A stretch of DNA of 64,000 nt, taken from Bacteroidota bacterium. GTDB taxonomy: Bacteria; Bacteroidota; Bacteroidia; Bacteroidales; VadinHA17. The stretch lies in assembly GCA_029547705.1 (NCBI GenBank), contig JAKPOU010000041.1, positions 124,001 through 188,000 on the forward strand, given 5' to 3'. The notes under the pieces are model-generated. The model did no database searches. It was not told where the DNA came from and saw only the letters and a list, made by a program, of their open reading frames with translations. Below are positions 10,011 to 20,456 of this stretch, piece after piece. The stretch's first letter is position 1, and each line of letters opens with the position of its first letter. The position numbers and the translations under genes were made by a program.

Positions 10011-12020
10011 TTATTCCCGGATAAACAACAGTTCAGGATTGATACTCCTGTTGACATCCACTCCCTCGATTGCCTGTAGCATGTCAAACCAGGCAACTCC
10101 TGCAGAAGGCAGTTGCAATATAACATTTGTTTTCGGAGGAATATTGTTTCCGTACGGAATTGTGATTGCTGCCACATATTCTTTCCATTCACTGCTCAGG
10201 GCGAACCGCCTGCTGCCATAGTTGCCCAGGGAAATTTCAAAATAAAGCGGACTGCCTGTTACGGGATTGTCCGTTATTATTTCCGGATCGGTTTTCGCCA
10301 TTACGGAAATATAATATGTTTTTCCCGGGCTGGTCCTGAAGGGGAAAAATCTCAGACGTGCGCTGCGGTTGTCCGCAGGGGTTATAAGTCTGAGGGAATG
10401 ATTTCCCTCCACATGTTCACGGCTGTCAAGGAAGAAAGTAGCACCCCTGTCGCCATTGTTCCAGGCGTAGCATGATGCAGGAATACCAGGACTGGAGAGA
10501 TCCTCGAATCCCGGATCCGTTATAAGGTTTCCTTTAAATGGTTTTACGTTTTCTTTGACCGTTAAAAGATTAAAAAGGTAAACCTGGGTGCCCAGGGCAG
10601 AAAGCTGATCATTGAATTTTCCGTCCTTCAGTGTAACAAATCTGTTTTCAAAGATGACCCTGGCTCTGCCCGACAATGGGGATGCAAGGGAAAAATCTGC
10701 ACGGACCGGCATATTTGTCCGGTTGGCGGCAAGGATCATCAGCTGGCCCCTGTGAGCGAATGATGCAAGCATGATATTTTCCGAGCCGGATGAGACCGCA
10801 ACACTTGCTTCATCAGACAAAAGCCATGGTGTCATTTCGGCTATTTCAACAGCCATTTTTCCGCATTCATTCCACAGTGCGGTTGATTTCGGGAAAAGGT
10901 TCAATCCCTCCCTTACGAAATACTGAATACCTTTTGCGCCATTTATTATTGACTGGTAAGTCATTGCCCTGACTTCCTGAACAGTTGGTTCCCGGCTCCA
11001 TAATTCACCGCCCCCGAATGCCTGGGGCACCATCCATACCGGCCGCCTGCCCCTGAATTCGTTTGAAAGGGTTTTTGCCACATTCCCCGGCAATGTTACA
11101 GGTGAGACCGGAATGGGATAGGGGTCTGCCATAACGATATCGAGTGCGTTGATATATTTGCGTGCATCCGTGAAGGGAGCCATAAATACTACAGATACAG
11201 GATGCCAGGGATCATTTTCCCGGATCAGTTCATAGATGGCCCGGATTGTATCGGGAGGGATCCTGTAGCCGTTTGGTTCATCCGCGATATACCAGGCAAG
11301 GAGGGCGGGATGGTCACGAAATGATTTTATCTCATTCAGCAACAAGGCTTTCTTCCCCGCTGCCGTGATTCCTTCCAGCTGTGAGGCCACTCCCCCGCCT
11401 CCGGCTACGGAAAGAAGGTTGTAATGCACTTTCATTCCCAGTTGTGCACATCTGTCCATATATGCCTTTCTTTCCGGAAATGAAGATGGCAGAATCTTCT
11501 GGTAGGGCGATATCATGTTGAATCCCCTGACTGCTTCTTCTTCCGGCAGGGAGGGATGAACGGGAGAATAGCAGTAAAACCCTGCCGGAAAGAATTGTCT
11601 TTTATTCACAATCAGTCCGCCGGTCAGCCTGTCGGTTTTGACTTCATTGGGTTTGTAGTCCAGATGCAGCAGAAGCGTTTTTGCAATGAACCTTGTGGTA
11701 GTGCCTGCTGCATGGATTTCTGCATTCAGTCTGTGGAAACCTTTCCCGGTTGTAATTTTAAAGGGTATCCTTACCAGTCTGTTCCGTGCAGTCCCGCTCC
11801 ATGTGCAGACTGTGTCCCCATTTGCCAGAGTGACAAGCACCGCCAGCCTGTCTGATGTATGAGCCGGGGGGATATGAAGTATAATTTCAGCATTGTCCTC
11901 AAAGCTGTAGAAAGAGTATCTTGTATTGAGACTGAATGTTAGTGAATCAATCTTTTGCGCCAGGACCTGATCTGTAAATGTAAAAACAAGTATTATTAAG
12001 ATTATTCCAGACCTTTTCAC
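10011..12020 (-). CDS. exported TIM-barrel glycoside hydrolase-like protein with C-terminal carbohydrate-binding domain
   Basis: A 669-residue secreted protein with a Sec signal peptide (residues 1-21, ending VLA-Q). Residues 25-130 look like a beta-sandwich. About residues 145-400 form a TIM barrel of clan GH-A type, with WYIADEPNGY near residue 245 in the position of the acid/base Glu after strand 4. The segment WMVPQAFGGGE may hold strand-7 features, but I cannot identify the nucleophile with confidence. A small beta domain follows. The last 180 residues begin NLITDPGFED, typical of CBM4/9-like carbohydrate-binding modules. I cannot assign a CAZy family. It is divergent to susC and co-oriented with GH127, so it is probably part of the same locus. 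Confidence 0.7.
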   Translation of the reverse strand: MKRSGIILIILVFTFTDQVLAQKIDSLTFSLNTRYSFYSFEDNAEIILHIPPAHTSDRLAVLVTLANGDTVCTWSGTARNRLVRIPFKITTGKGFHRLNAEIHAAGTTTRFIAKTLLLHLDYKPNEVKTDRLTGGLIVNKRQFFPAGFYCYSPVHPSLPEEEAVRGFNMISPYQKILPSSFPERKAYMDRCAQLGMKVHYNLLSVAGGGGVASQLEGITAAGKKALLLNEIKSFRDHPALLAWYIADEPNGYRIPPDTIRAIYELIRENDPWHPVSVVFMAPFTDARKYINALDIVMADPYPIPVSPVTLPGNVAKTLSNEFRGRRPVWMVPQAFGGGELWSREPTVQEVRAMTYQSIINGAKGIQYFVREGLNLFPKSTALWNECGKMAVEIAEMTPWLLSDEASVAVSSGSENIMLASFAHRGQLMILAANRTNMPVRADFSLASPLSGRARVIFENRFVTLKDGKFNDQLSALGTQVYLFNLLTVKENVKPFKGNLITDPGFEDLSSPGIPASCYAWNNGDRGATFFLDSREHVEGNHSLRLITPADNRSARLRFFPFRTSPGKTYYISVMAKTDPEIITDNPVTGSPLYFEISLGNYGSRRFALSSEWKEYVAAITIPYGNNIPPKTNVILQLPSAGVAWFDMLQAIEGVDVNRSINPELLFIRE

Positions 12021-12077
12021 GGGATATATTATTTTAATAATATTCAGCTTTTAAAATTATTAATTCCTCAGAAATTG

Positions 12078-12085
12078 TATTTTTG
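12078..12085 (+). promoter_or_regulatory. candidate -7 box upstream of susC
   Basis: TATTTTTG matches the Bacteroidota -7 consensus TAnnTTTG, 124 bp before the susC start, inside the 189-bp gap that separates the divergent hydrolase gene from susC. No clear -33 TTTG is seen at the expected distance, so this is tentative. The remaining leader is A+T-rich with repeated TTTAATC-like words just before the ATG, as often seen in genes of this phylum that lack a Shine-Dalgarno site. Confidence 0.35.
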
Positions 12086-12209
12086 TTAACGTAGAAGTTA
12101 TCAATAGATGTTCACATAACACAATCCGGATTATCAAACATCCGGTACTAAATTCAGAAATACTGTAACGGTTTTTTAATCTTTAATCTTTATTTAAATC
12201 TGTTAATCT

Positions 12210-15200
12210 ATGAAAAAGAAAATGAAGAGTGAATTATTTTTCCCTTCCGGAAAAAGAATTGGAAACTACATAGCGGTAACGGTTTTGTTATTAATGATTC
12301 TGATTCTGATTCCTGTTGTGAAGGTTTCAGCTGTTGATCATTTTAAAATACTTCCTGATGATTTTCCTGTGCAAAATATTGTTACAGGGAAAGTTACTGA
12401 TGCCAAGGGCGAATCATTGCCTGGAGTAACTGTTGCCGTGAAAGGTACGAATCTTGGTACACTTACCGATATCGGAGGCAGGTTTTCCATCAGCAATATA
12501 CCTGATGATGCTGTACTTGTTTTTTCATTTGTCGGATTAAAAACACTGGAAATATCTGTTGCCGGTCAGGCCTCAATAGATGTCAGTATGGAGGAAGAAG
12601 CTATCGGTCTTGCTGAAGTTGTTGTGATCGGATATGGGACAGCTTTGCGAAAGGATTTTACCGGAACGGTCGGTTCTCTAAATGTAGAAAGCTCGCCCGT
12701 GGCACAGCTTCCGAAATTCAATGCACTTGAAAGCCTTAAGGGGAGTATTTCAGGCCTGAATATTGGATCAACCAATACTGCAGGAGGACAGCCAAGTATG
12801 CTGATCCGTGGTCAGAATTCAATTTCAGGTTCAAACGATCCCCTGATCGTACTTGACGGGGTTATTTATCTTGGCAGTCTTGGGGATATTAATCCAAATG
12901 ATATTGCCAGCTTTGATGTTCTCAAGGATGCTGTTTCCGCAGCTGCTTATGGTTCAAGATCAGCAAACGGGGTAATTGCCATTACAACAAAGAAAGGACT
13001 GGTAGGAAAACCGCTGATAAGTTTTAAAGCGTCCTCAGGTATCCAGACATGGCAGAACATGCCTGTTATGATGAAGGGTGAAGAATGGATAACGGTTGTA
13101 AATGCCCGTAATCAATATACCCCGGGGTCAACGGAATGGATGAAACCGGGAGAACTTGCCAACCTGAAAGCAGGAAAAGAAACAATCTGGCTGGAGGAGG
13201 TTACACGTACCGGTGTGATACAGGATTATCAAATTGCGGTTTCCGGTGCAAATCCTAATGTTAACTATTATTTTTCCAGTTCATATGATGTCAACAAAGG
13301 AATTATTGTAGGCGATGATTTTAACAGATTGTCTTTTCTGGCCAAACTGAAAACAAATGTTGCAAAATGGCTTGAGATCGGTCTGGACGCGGGTTTTTCC
13401 AGACGTGATTATTCAGGATTTTCCGCTAACATTGGTACTGCACAGGTAATGTCCCCTTATGGTGTCATGTACCGCGACGACAAGGGGAATCTTGAAAAAT
13501 ATCCATATACACAATCTGGTGTAAATCCCCTGTGGGGTGTGATAAATGATGTTGCCGATAACAAGGATATCAGGAATAATTTCAGGCTGAACGCGTATTC
13601 GGTAATAAATATCCCATGGGTGAAAGGTCTGAGTTACAGACTTAATTTGCAGACTAACCTTGATAAAAATGAATCGGGAAATTTCTATTTTGAGGATTAT
13701 TACATTGCTGAAGGTGAAGGTCTGGAAAGATATTCCGCGGCCGTGATCCAGGGTTTTCTTTCCAGGGCAAACGGCAATATTGACAATAACAGTACTTACA
13801 GTTATGTTTTTGACAATATCCTTAATTATAAACATGTCCATGGAGATCACAGTGTGGATGTAACTGCTGTTGCTACAAGGGATTTTCGACAATACAAACA
13901 GGTAAATTCGACAGGTTCTGATTTTGCAGCCAACGGGAATACCACACTTGGCAGATGGGGCTTGCATAAAGCCACTGTCCAGAAGGTGCTGCTTAATGCA
14001 GAGGACAGGGCAAATATTGGATATTATGGCCGTCTGAACTATTCATTTGGCGATAGATATTTCTTTACAGGCTCTTACAGGAGAGATGGCGCATCGGTAT
14101 TTGGTGCAAATAATAAATGGGCAAATTTCTTTGCCGCGGGAACAGCTTATAAAATCTCGAATGAACCGTTCTTTAATATTGATTTGATCAACAGTCTGAA
14201 GCTTAAACTTTCCTGGGGACAAAACGGTAATCAGGGCATCAGTCCTTACGGAACTCTTTCAACGGTTGCAAACGCTGCATCCGGAGGTTCAAGATATGAA
14301 TTCTCAAACACGGGAAGTACAATTTATTACGGGCTGTACCAGAGCGCTCTCGGGAATGCAGACCTGGGCTGGGAAACTACTGAGTCGTGGAATGCAGGTT
14401 TTGAATCAGAGATCCTGAACAACCGGATTTCAGTCGACATGGATGTCTATTTCTCAAAAACAACTGATCAGATATTTACAAGAAATATTCCTGCAATGAC
14501 AGGTTTTAATACAATTAAAACATCCATGGGACAGGTTAATAATACAGGCATTGAATTCAGGATAAGCAGTGTGAATATTAAAAAATCTGACTGGTCCTGG
14601 AACAGCTCATTCACTTTTTGGAAAAACAACAATAAGCTGGTACATCTTTATGGTGATGATCTTGATGGTGACGGGAAAGAGGATGACGATATTGCAAACA
14701 GTCTTTTCATAGGTAAATCACTTGGGGCAATATATGGTTATGAACAGGATGGAATTGTTCAGGAGAATGATGCAGAATATATTGCTCTTACAGGAGCTGC
14801 CCCGGGTGCACCGAAATATAAGGACCATGACAAGGTTCCCGGAATTACTGCAAATGACCGGATCATTCTGGGTTACACCAAGGAAAATTTCCGGTCAAGC
14901 CTGAGCAATATTGCCGGTTATAGAAATTTTGAACTATATGTGATGATCATGGGTATTTTCGGCGGAAATAACCATTATCTGAAAAGTAATACTGCTGCAT
15001 ACCTTACATCCGGAACAGGCCTGTTCAATGCTAATATGACATCAAAACCTTACTGGACTCCTGAAAATAAAAGTAATCTTTATCCGTCGGCAACTTTTGC
15101 AGGAGACGGAAGATATCTTGCACTTCAGTCAAGAGGATTTGTCAGGATTCAGGACGTTTCATTATCGTACACTTTTAACAAGAGATTGACGGATGTTCTG

Positions 15201-15353
15201 AAAGTCAATTCACTAAAAGCTTATCTGAGTGTTCAGAATATGGCCACATTTACCAACTGGTTTGGAGGAGATCCGGAAACAGGAACTACCGTCAGGGAAA
15301 ATACATATCCTGTTCCATCAACATTCTCAGTTGGTATAAATGCAACTTTTTAA
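12210..15353 (+). CDS. susC: SusC/RagA-family TonB-dependent outer-membrane transporter
   Basis: A 1047-residue outer-membrane barrel that imports oligosaccharides with its SusD lid, powered by TonB. After an N-terminal hydrophobic signal region (about 20-42) comes the carboxypeptidase-regulatory-like domain (VTGKVTDAKGESLPGVTV, near 60-135). Next is the plug, with LIRGQNSISGSNDPLIVLDG near residues 200-220 and FDVLKDAVSAAAYGSR near 235, then the 22-strand barrel ending in a terminal phenylalanine. susD follows after 10 bp. The start is the ATG after an A+T-rich leader; translation begins slightly early for a canonical signal peptide, so the n-region is long. No sigma/anti-sigma or hybrid two-component regulator is visible beside it. 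Confidence 0.95.
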   Translation: MKKKMKSELFFPSGKRIGNYIAVTVLLLMILILIPVVKVSAVDHFKILPDDFPVQNIVTGKVTDAKGESLPGVTVAVKGTNLGTLTDIGGRFSISNIPDDAVLVFSFVGLKTLEISVAGQASIDVSMEEEAIGLAEVVVIGYGTALRKDFTGTVGSLNVESSPVAQLPKFNALESLKGSISGLNIGSTNTAGGQPSMLIRGQNSISGSNDPLIVLDGVIYLGSLGDINPNDIASFDVLKDAVSAAAYGSRSANGVIAITTKKGLVGKPLISFKASSGIQTWQNMPVMMKGEEWITVVNARNQYTPGSTEWMKPGELANLKAGKETIWLEEVTRTGVIQDYQIAVSGANPNVNYYFSSSYDVNKGIIVGDDFNRLSFLAKLKTNVAKWLEIGLDAGFSRRDYSGFSANIGTAQVMSPYGVMYRDDKGNLEKYPYTQSGVNPLWGVINDVADNKDIRNNFRLNAYSVINIPWVKGLSYRLNLQTNLDKNESGNFYFEDYYIAEGEGLERYSAAVIQGFLSRANGNIDNNSTYSYVFDNILNYKHVHGDHSVDVTAVATRDFRQYKQVNSTGSDFAANGNTTLGRWGLHKATVQKVLLNAEDRANIGYYGRLNYSFGDRYFFTGSYRRDGASVFGANNKWANFFAAGTAYKISNEPFFNIDLINSLKLKLSWGQNGNQGISPYGTLSTVANAASGGSRYEFSNTGSTIYYGLYQSALGNADLGWETTESWNAGFESEILNNRISVDMDVYFSKTTDQIFTRNIPAMTGFNTIKTSMGQVNNTGIEFRISSVNIKKSDWSWNSSFTFWKNNNKLVHLYGDDLDGDGKEDDDIANSLFIGKSLGAIYGYEQDGIVQENDAEYIALTGAAPGAPKYKDHDKVPGITANDRIILGYTKENFRSSLSNIAGYRNFELYVMIMGIFGGNNHYLKSNTAAYLTSGTGLFNANMTSKPYWTPENKSNLYPSATFAGDGRYLALQSRGFVRIQDVSLSYTFNKRLTDVLKVNSLKAYLSVQNMATFTNWFGGDPETGTTVRENTYPVPSTFSVGINATF

Positions 15354-15363
15354 CATATAAAAA

Positions 15364-17157
15364 ATGAAAGCAATGAACAAGATTAATTTTATAAAGCATA
15401 TCTGGATACTGATTCTCATTTTCGCGTTATTCGCATGTGAGTCTGATAAAGAGTTCCTCAATGAAAAACCAACAACGTTTTATACAACTGATAATGCATT
15501 CTCTACATCTGCCCAGATAGATCAGGTACTTGTAGGAATTTATTCCCAGCTGAGAGATCTCTGGGCAAATCCCGGTGAAGCAGCGTGGATATTTGTTTTC
15601 CGTGGTAACGGTACTGACATGTTCGATGTACCAAGCATCAGAAGAGGGAATACATTTAATAATTATGGTACAATAAATCCGGATCATTCTCATTTCCTGA
15701 ATATTTATAGTGCATGGTACCAGATAATCTCAAAAGCTAATCTGGTGCTTTATGCTTCGGAATTGCCACAGATCACATGGTCATCACCTGCGGAAAAAGC
15801 CTATGTGCTTGCCCAGGCAAGGTTCTTCAGAGCATTTGCATACAGGAATCTCGGTGAACTTTTCGGAGGAGTGCCGATTGTGACTGAGATTTCCAAAACG
15901 GCGAAATATGATTTTGAACGTGCATCGCGGCTGGAAACATACCAGTTTGCAATTGATGAACTTCTCGCCATAGAGAATGATATACCGGTAACGAATGTAT
16001 CAGGTGGCCGTATTGTCAGAGGAGCAGCCCAACACAATCTTTGTGAACTCTACCTTGCCCTGGGTACCCAACTGGCGGCTGATGGAAATTCGTCGGGAGC
16101 ACAGACAGCCTTCACCAATTCAATTTCTTATGCTAATAAAGTGATTGACGGTGGAATATATTCTCTGATAAATAACCGCTTTGGAAAAAGAAAAAATGAG
16201 TTGACAATAAATATTCCTGTATACAGCCAGGGAAATACAAGTACACCTGTTGATAATCTCGAACAAACCACGAACCATTACTGGGATATGTTCCAGGAAG
16301 GCAATGTGAATTACCAGGATGGTAATACAGAATGTATCTGGGCACTTCAAACAGATTACGCGGCATATAAAGCTGAAGACGGCAAATCGAAATTACCCTA
16401 TTCCCGGACTTACGGGCCGGTTTTTCGCGATGGTGCTAAAAATCATCTTACGGGTACTCTTGAAGATGTGGGAGGAAGAGGTATTTCACAGGTTATCCCG
16501 ACAATGTATACCAGAGATCTTATTTATGAGGACAAATGGGCAGAAGATTTACGGAATTCGGATGTTGTTTTTCGCAGAACATTTATCGGCAATGTTGTCA
16601 CATCACCCTATTATAGAATAGTAGTGCCCTGGGATATAATGTATTATGAAAGTGCCGATCCTTCTACCAACAATAATAACCGCAGTCTCTGTTATCCTGT
16701 TTCCTGTAAGATAGCTACTGATAAATATACAGGACTTGATGCCGGAGAAAACAGAAGTAATCTTTTCCGTGATGATTATTTCATACGACTTTCGGAAACC
16801 ATCCTTCTCCGGGCTGAAGCGAAACAACGCAGTGGTGACAAGAACGGTGCGGCAGAAGATATAAATCTTCTCAGAAACCGCGCTCAATGCACCTATCTGG
16901 TTACAGCCGCTGATATGGATGATAAATTCAATCTCATTCTTGATGAGCGGGCGAGAGAACTGGTCTATGAAGAGTGCCGCTGGAATACACTACTGAGGAT
17001 GGGTGGTACCATAGCTGTTGACCGTATTGCTCAATATGCTTACTGGCCCGAAGCCCAGGCAACCCTGACATTTGATTATAACCTGTGGCCGATTCCCCAG
17101 ACTGTTATTGACACAAACAAGGACAAGGTCCTTGAACAGAATCCGGGATGGAAATGA
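15364..17157 (+). CDS. susD: SusD/RagB-family glycan-binding lipoprotein
   Basis: A 597-residue outer-membrane lipoprotein that caps the SusC barrel and binds the target glycan. The signal peptide ends in a lipobox (FALFAC), after which acidic residues (ESDKE) fit the surface-export pattern of Bacteroidota lipoproteins. The SusD-like N-terminal region (EFLNEKPTTFYTTDNAF) and the C-terminal RagB/SusD region (IRLSETILLRAEAKQRSGD, then INLLRNRAQ) are both clear. The end WPIPQTVIDTNKDKVLEQNPGW is typical of the family. The stop overlaps the start of GH106 by 10 bp, which ties the enzyme translationally to this transporter pair. Ligand identity is inferred from the neighbouring rhamnosidases. Confidence 0.95.
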   Translation: MKAMNKINFIKHIWILILIFALFACESDKEFLNEKPTTFYTTDNAFSTSAQIDQVLVGIYSQLRDLWANPGEAAWIFVFRGNGTDMFDVPSIRRGNTFNNYGTINPDHSHFLNIYSAWYQIISKANLVLYASELPQITWSSPAEKAYVLAQARFFRAFAYRNLGELFGGVPIVTEISKTAKYDFERASRLETYQFAIDELLAIENDIPVTNVSGGRIVRGAAQHNLCELYLALGTQLAADGNSSGAQTAFTNSISYANKVIDGGIYSLINNRFGKRKNELTINIPVYSQGNTSTPVDNLEQTTNHYWDMFQEGNVNYQDGNTECIWALQTDYAAYKAEDGKSKLPYSRTYGPVFRDGAKNHLTGTLEDVGGRGISQVIPTMYTRDLIYEDKWAEDLRNSDVVFRRTFIGNVVTSPYYRIVVPWDIMYYESADPSTNNNNRSLCYPVSCKIATDKYTGLDAGENRSNLFRDDYFIRLSETILLRAEAKQRSGDKNGAAEDINLLRNRAQCTYLVTAADMDDKFNLILDERARELVYEECRWNTLLRMGGTIAVDRIAQYAYWPEAQATLTFDYNLWPIPQTVIDTNKDKVLEQNPGWK

Positions 17158-20100
17158 TAAGAATTTTTTCCGGAAGGCTTGTGCCATTTTTAATTCTCAG
17201 TCTGATTTCCGGCCAGGCTTGTAAAACGACAGTAACAACGGATGGATTCAGGAAAGAAATAAGTAACGACCTGAGGGCGGATTTCCTGAATCCGCCTTCT
17301 TATGCACGATTGAGAACATTCTGGTGGTGGCTGAACAGCAATGTGACCAAAGAGTGTATTACACAGGATCTGGAAGCCATGAAGGCTAACGGTTACGGGG
17401 GGGCAATTATATTTGATGCAGGTTCTTCAAATTACACGGTCGCCAAAAAAACAGATGCAGGCCCTGCCTTCCTGAGTGACAAATGGATGGAATTATACGG
17501 TCATGCCATAAAAGAAGCTGATCGCCTTGGCCTGGAACTGACTATTAATGTCCAGAGCGGGTGGAACCCGGGAGGCCCTTCGGTTACACCCGAATTCGCG
17601 ATGAAAAAGATAACCTGGAGTGAAACGGATTTATCCGGTCCCTCAAAAATCAATTCCGCCCTGCCTGATCCAACATCACAATTATTTTACAAAGATATTC
17701 TGGTACAGGCAGTCAGAAAATTTTCTGGAGATCAGGATTCCCCTGGAATCAAAAATCATGCAATTAAAACACTACTTGAAAGGATAGGCTGGTCAGGGAT
17801 TTATCCTCTCCACAAATTAAGAGAAGATTATGATACGGAACCTCTCCACACATTAAACAAAGGTGATATAATAGATGTAACACCGTTTTATAAGGACGGT
17901 ATTCTGACCTGGGATGTGCCTGATGGAGAGTGGACAATTATCCGTTATGGGATGACATGTACCGGAGTAAAAGTTTCAACCTCGAGTGACGGATGGGATG
18001 GACTTTCCATGGATCACCTGAACAGGAATGCATTAACGCGATACAATGAAGATGTGATTTCCAGGTTAATTGCCAGGGCAAAGCAGGAGGGAAATTCTCT
18101 TAAGTTCATTCATACCGACAGCTGGGAAATGGGAGTTGCTAACTGGACACAGGGATTCATGGAAAAATTCAGAGAATTGAGAGGATATGATATGACTGAA
18201 TATATGCCGGTCATAACAAACAGGATCGTGGGTAACAGAGATATCTCAAACCGTTTTCTCCACGATTTTCGCAGAACCGTGAGTGATCTGATTGCTGATG
18301 AATTCTACAAGACTTTTTCGGAAATTGCCCGGCAGAATGACCTTTTTACTCATCCTGAATCAGGCGGGCCTCATTCAGCTCCTATTGATGCAATAAAAAC
18401 CATGGGATACAATGATGTTCCCATGGGTGAATTCTGGGTGCGATCAAACACACACCGGGTATCTGATGCACAAAGGCTATGTGTTAAACAAAGCGCCAGT
18501 GTCGCTCATGTTTACGGTAAACAGTTCGTGGCAGCGGAAGGACCGACAAGCATAGGTCCACATTGGGAAAGACCGCCAAGAGATTGCAAAAATGTAATTG
18601 ACAGGATATTTTGTTCCGGAGTGAACAGGATTGTCTGGCATACCTTTACAGCATCTCCGGATGAATACGGAGAACCAGGAAATGAATATTTTGCCGGAAC
18701 CCATTTGAACAGACATGTAACATGGTGGAAAGAATCTGAAGAATTTATACGATACATGAACCGATGCTCATTTCTTCTCTCACAAGGAAAATTTGTTGCA
18801 GATGCCCTTTATTACTATGGTGACGATACACCTAATTTCATTTTTATCAAAGAAGAAGTTACAGATCTTGGCCAGGGATATGATTGGGATAAATGCAGCC
18901 TCGATGTTCTACTTAACAGAGTCAGAATTAAAGATGGCAAAATTATACTTCCTGATGGAATGACATACCGGATTCTGGTTCTGCCTGAGGAAAAAGCTCT
19001 TAATATCAAACTTTTAAGAAAACTCGAGAAACTGGTGCATGATGGATTAATACTTATCGGTCCAAAACCTGAGAAATCTACTGGATTAACAGAGTATCCG
19101 GAGGTTGATGCAGCGGTTTCTGAAATTGCTGAAAAACTCTGGGGAAATATTGATGGCAATGGTATAAAAGTAAATAAGTTCGGAAAGGGTAAAGTGATTT
19201 GGGGGTTGACTCCGGGAGAGACACTCAGATCTGTTAATATCAACCCTGATTTTAGTTACTCATCAGCAGCCGACAGTACCTGCCTGGAATATATTCATCG
19301 TTCTACCGGAAAGGAGGAAATATATTTCGTTGTAAATCGTCTGGCACGTCATGGTATTTATGATACTCAATACAGGTATCTTACTGATCTCCCGGACAGA
19401 TATGAAGAGGTTGTATGCAAATTCAGGGTAACAGGGAAAATTCCGGAATTATGGAATCCCATGACTGGTGAAATAAAACAACCGGCAGTATACCATGATG
19501 ATGGATATTATACTTATGTGCCTTTGCATTTGAATCCTGAAGGTTCGGTATTTGTGATATTTGTCGCTAATTCTAATGATAAACATATCATAAAGATCGT
19601 GAAAGACGGGGAAGAGATTTTTCCCGCGGCAGTGAGACCCGGATCCAAATTCCCTACGATAGAATGTTATTACACTGAGGAAGGGGTAATAACAACCTTT
19701 TCCCAACCGGGAAATTACACACTCCGCTGGTCCGATGGCACAGAAAATACAACAAATGTAAAAGAACCATTATCCGTAATCCCAATAGACTCTTCCATCA
19801 ATCTTAAATTCCTGAACCAATGGGGTCCGAAAGAGACTATAGCTATTAGTGAATTCAAATCCTGGTCGGATTTTGAAGATAAAAGGATAAAATATTACAG
19901 CGGACCTGCAGAATATTTAACAGTATTTAATCTAAAAAATGGAAGTCTTGCCGGTAAAAAGGTACTTATTGACCTTGGTAATGTTCAGGAGATTGCCGCT
20001 GTATGGATTAATGATGAATATGCAGGAGTAGCCTGGATCGCTCCCTTTATTCTGGATATTACCGGCTTTGTACATGAGGGTAATAATAAACTGACCGTAA

Positions 20101-20285
20101 GAGTTGTGAATTCATGGGTAAACAGGTTGATTGGAGATGGACACCTGCCTCCGGAAAAGCGATACACGCGAACAAATGTCCTTAAATTTGAAGGAGGTGA
20201 CAAGGATCATTTGTTAAGAAAATCGGGATTGACGGATGATATTAAACTGATTATCATTGACGAAAAAATCATTGGACATTTCTAA
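17148..20285 (+). CDS. GH106-type alpha-L-rhamnosidase
   Basis: A 1045-residue secreted enzyme of the GH106 type, which removes alpha-L-rhamnose from complex pectic or arabinogalactan glycans. The N-terminus is a hydrophobic signal with a possible lipobox Cys (GQAC). The family start pattern PPSYARLRTFWWWLNSNVTKE and DLEAMKANGYGGAIIFDAG is clear near residues 45-90. The barrel carries FIHTDSWEMGVANW near residue 325 and HPESGGPHSAPID near 400, both rich in conserved acidic or His residues. Beta-sandwich domains lie toward the C-terminus. It overlaps susD by 10 bp; an alternative ATG lies two codons in, at 17154. Base composition in this gene looks more A+T-rich than in GH78. The exact linkage cleaved is unknown. 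Confidence 0.88.
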   Translation: MEMIRIFSGRLVPFLILSLISGQACKTTVTTDGFRKEISNDLRADFLNPPSYARLRTFWWWLNSNVTKECITQDLEAMKANGYGGAIIFDAGSSNYTVAKKTDAGPAFLSDKWMELYGHAIKEADRLGLELTINVQSGWNPGGPSVTPEFAMKKITWSETDLSGPSKINSALPDPTSQLFYKDILVQAVRKFSGDQDSPGIKNHAIKTLLERIGWSGIYPLHKLREDYDTEPLHTLNKGDIIDVTPFYKDGILTWDVPDGEWTIIRYGMTCTGVKVSTSSDGWDGLSMDHLNRNALTRYNEDVISRLIARAKQEGNSLKFIHTDSWEMGVANWTQGFMEKFRELRGYDMTEYMPVITNRIVGNRDISNRFLHDFRRTVSDLIADEFYKTFSEIARQNDLFTHPESGGPHSAPIDAIKTMGYNDVPMGEFWVRSNTHRVSDAQRLCVKQSASVAHVYGKQFVAAEGPTSIGPHWERPPRDCKNVIDRIFCSGVNRIVWHTFTASPDEYGEPGNEYFAGTHLNRHVTWWKESEEFIRYMNRCSFLLSQGKFVADALYYYGDDTPNFIFIKEEVTDLGQGYDWDKCSLDVLLNRVRIKDGKIILPDGMTYRILVLPEEKALNIKLLRKLEKLVHDGLILIGPKPEKSTGLTEYPEVDAAVSEIAEKLWGNIDGNGIKVNKFGKGKVIWGLTPGETLRSVNINPDFSYSSAADSTCLEYIHRSTGKEEIYFVVNRLARHGIYDTQYRYLTDLPDRYEEVVCKFRVTGKIPELWNPMTGEIKQPAVYHDDGYYTYVPLHLNPEGSVFVIFVANSNDKHIIKIVKDGEEIFPAAVRPGSKFPTIECYYTEEGVITTFSQPGNYTLRWSDGTENTTNVKEPLSVIPIDSSINLKFLNQWGPKETIAISEFKSWSDFEDKRIKYYSGPAEYLTVFNLKNGSLAGKKVLIDLGNVQEIAAVWINDEYAGVAWIAPFILDITGFVHEGNNKLTVRVVNSWVNRLIGDGHLPPEKRYTRTNVLKFEGGDKDHLLRKSGLTDDIKLIIIDEKIIGHF

Positions 20286-20388
20286 AAATTATTTATTATG
20301 TAAATAAGCCCGAGTCAGGATTAGCCAATCCATTAATTATTTACAGCCGGTTTATTAGTCATGAAACTGGATAAGGGAATTTGAATAA

Positions 20389-20418
20389 AAAGCGGATACT
20401 GTGTATAGTATCCGCTTT
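20389..20418. terminator. hairpin between GH106 and the convergent TonB-family gene
   Basis: A 12-bp perfect inverted repeat (AAAGCGGATACT / AGTATCCGCTTT, 6-base loop) sits in the 171-bp gap between convergent genes. A short A-run before and T-run after allow it to act in both directions, although the T-tract is weak. Confidence 0.65.
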
Positions 20419-20456
20419 CATGACTGGTCGCTGCCTTTAATTAGTATTTCATGGTA

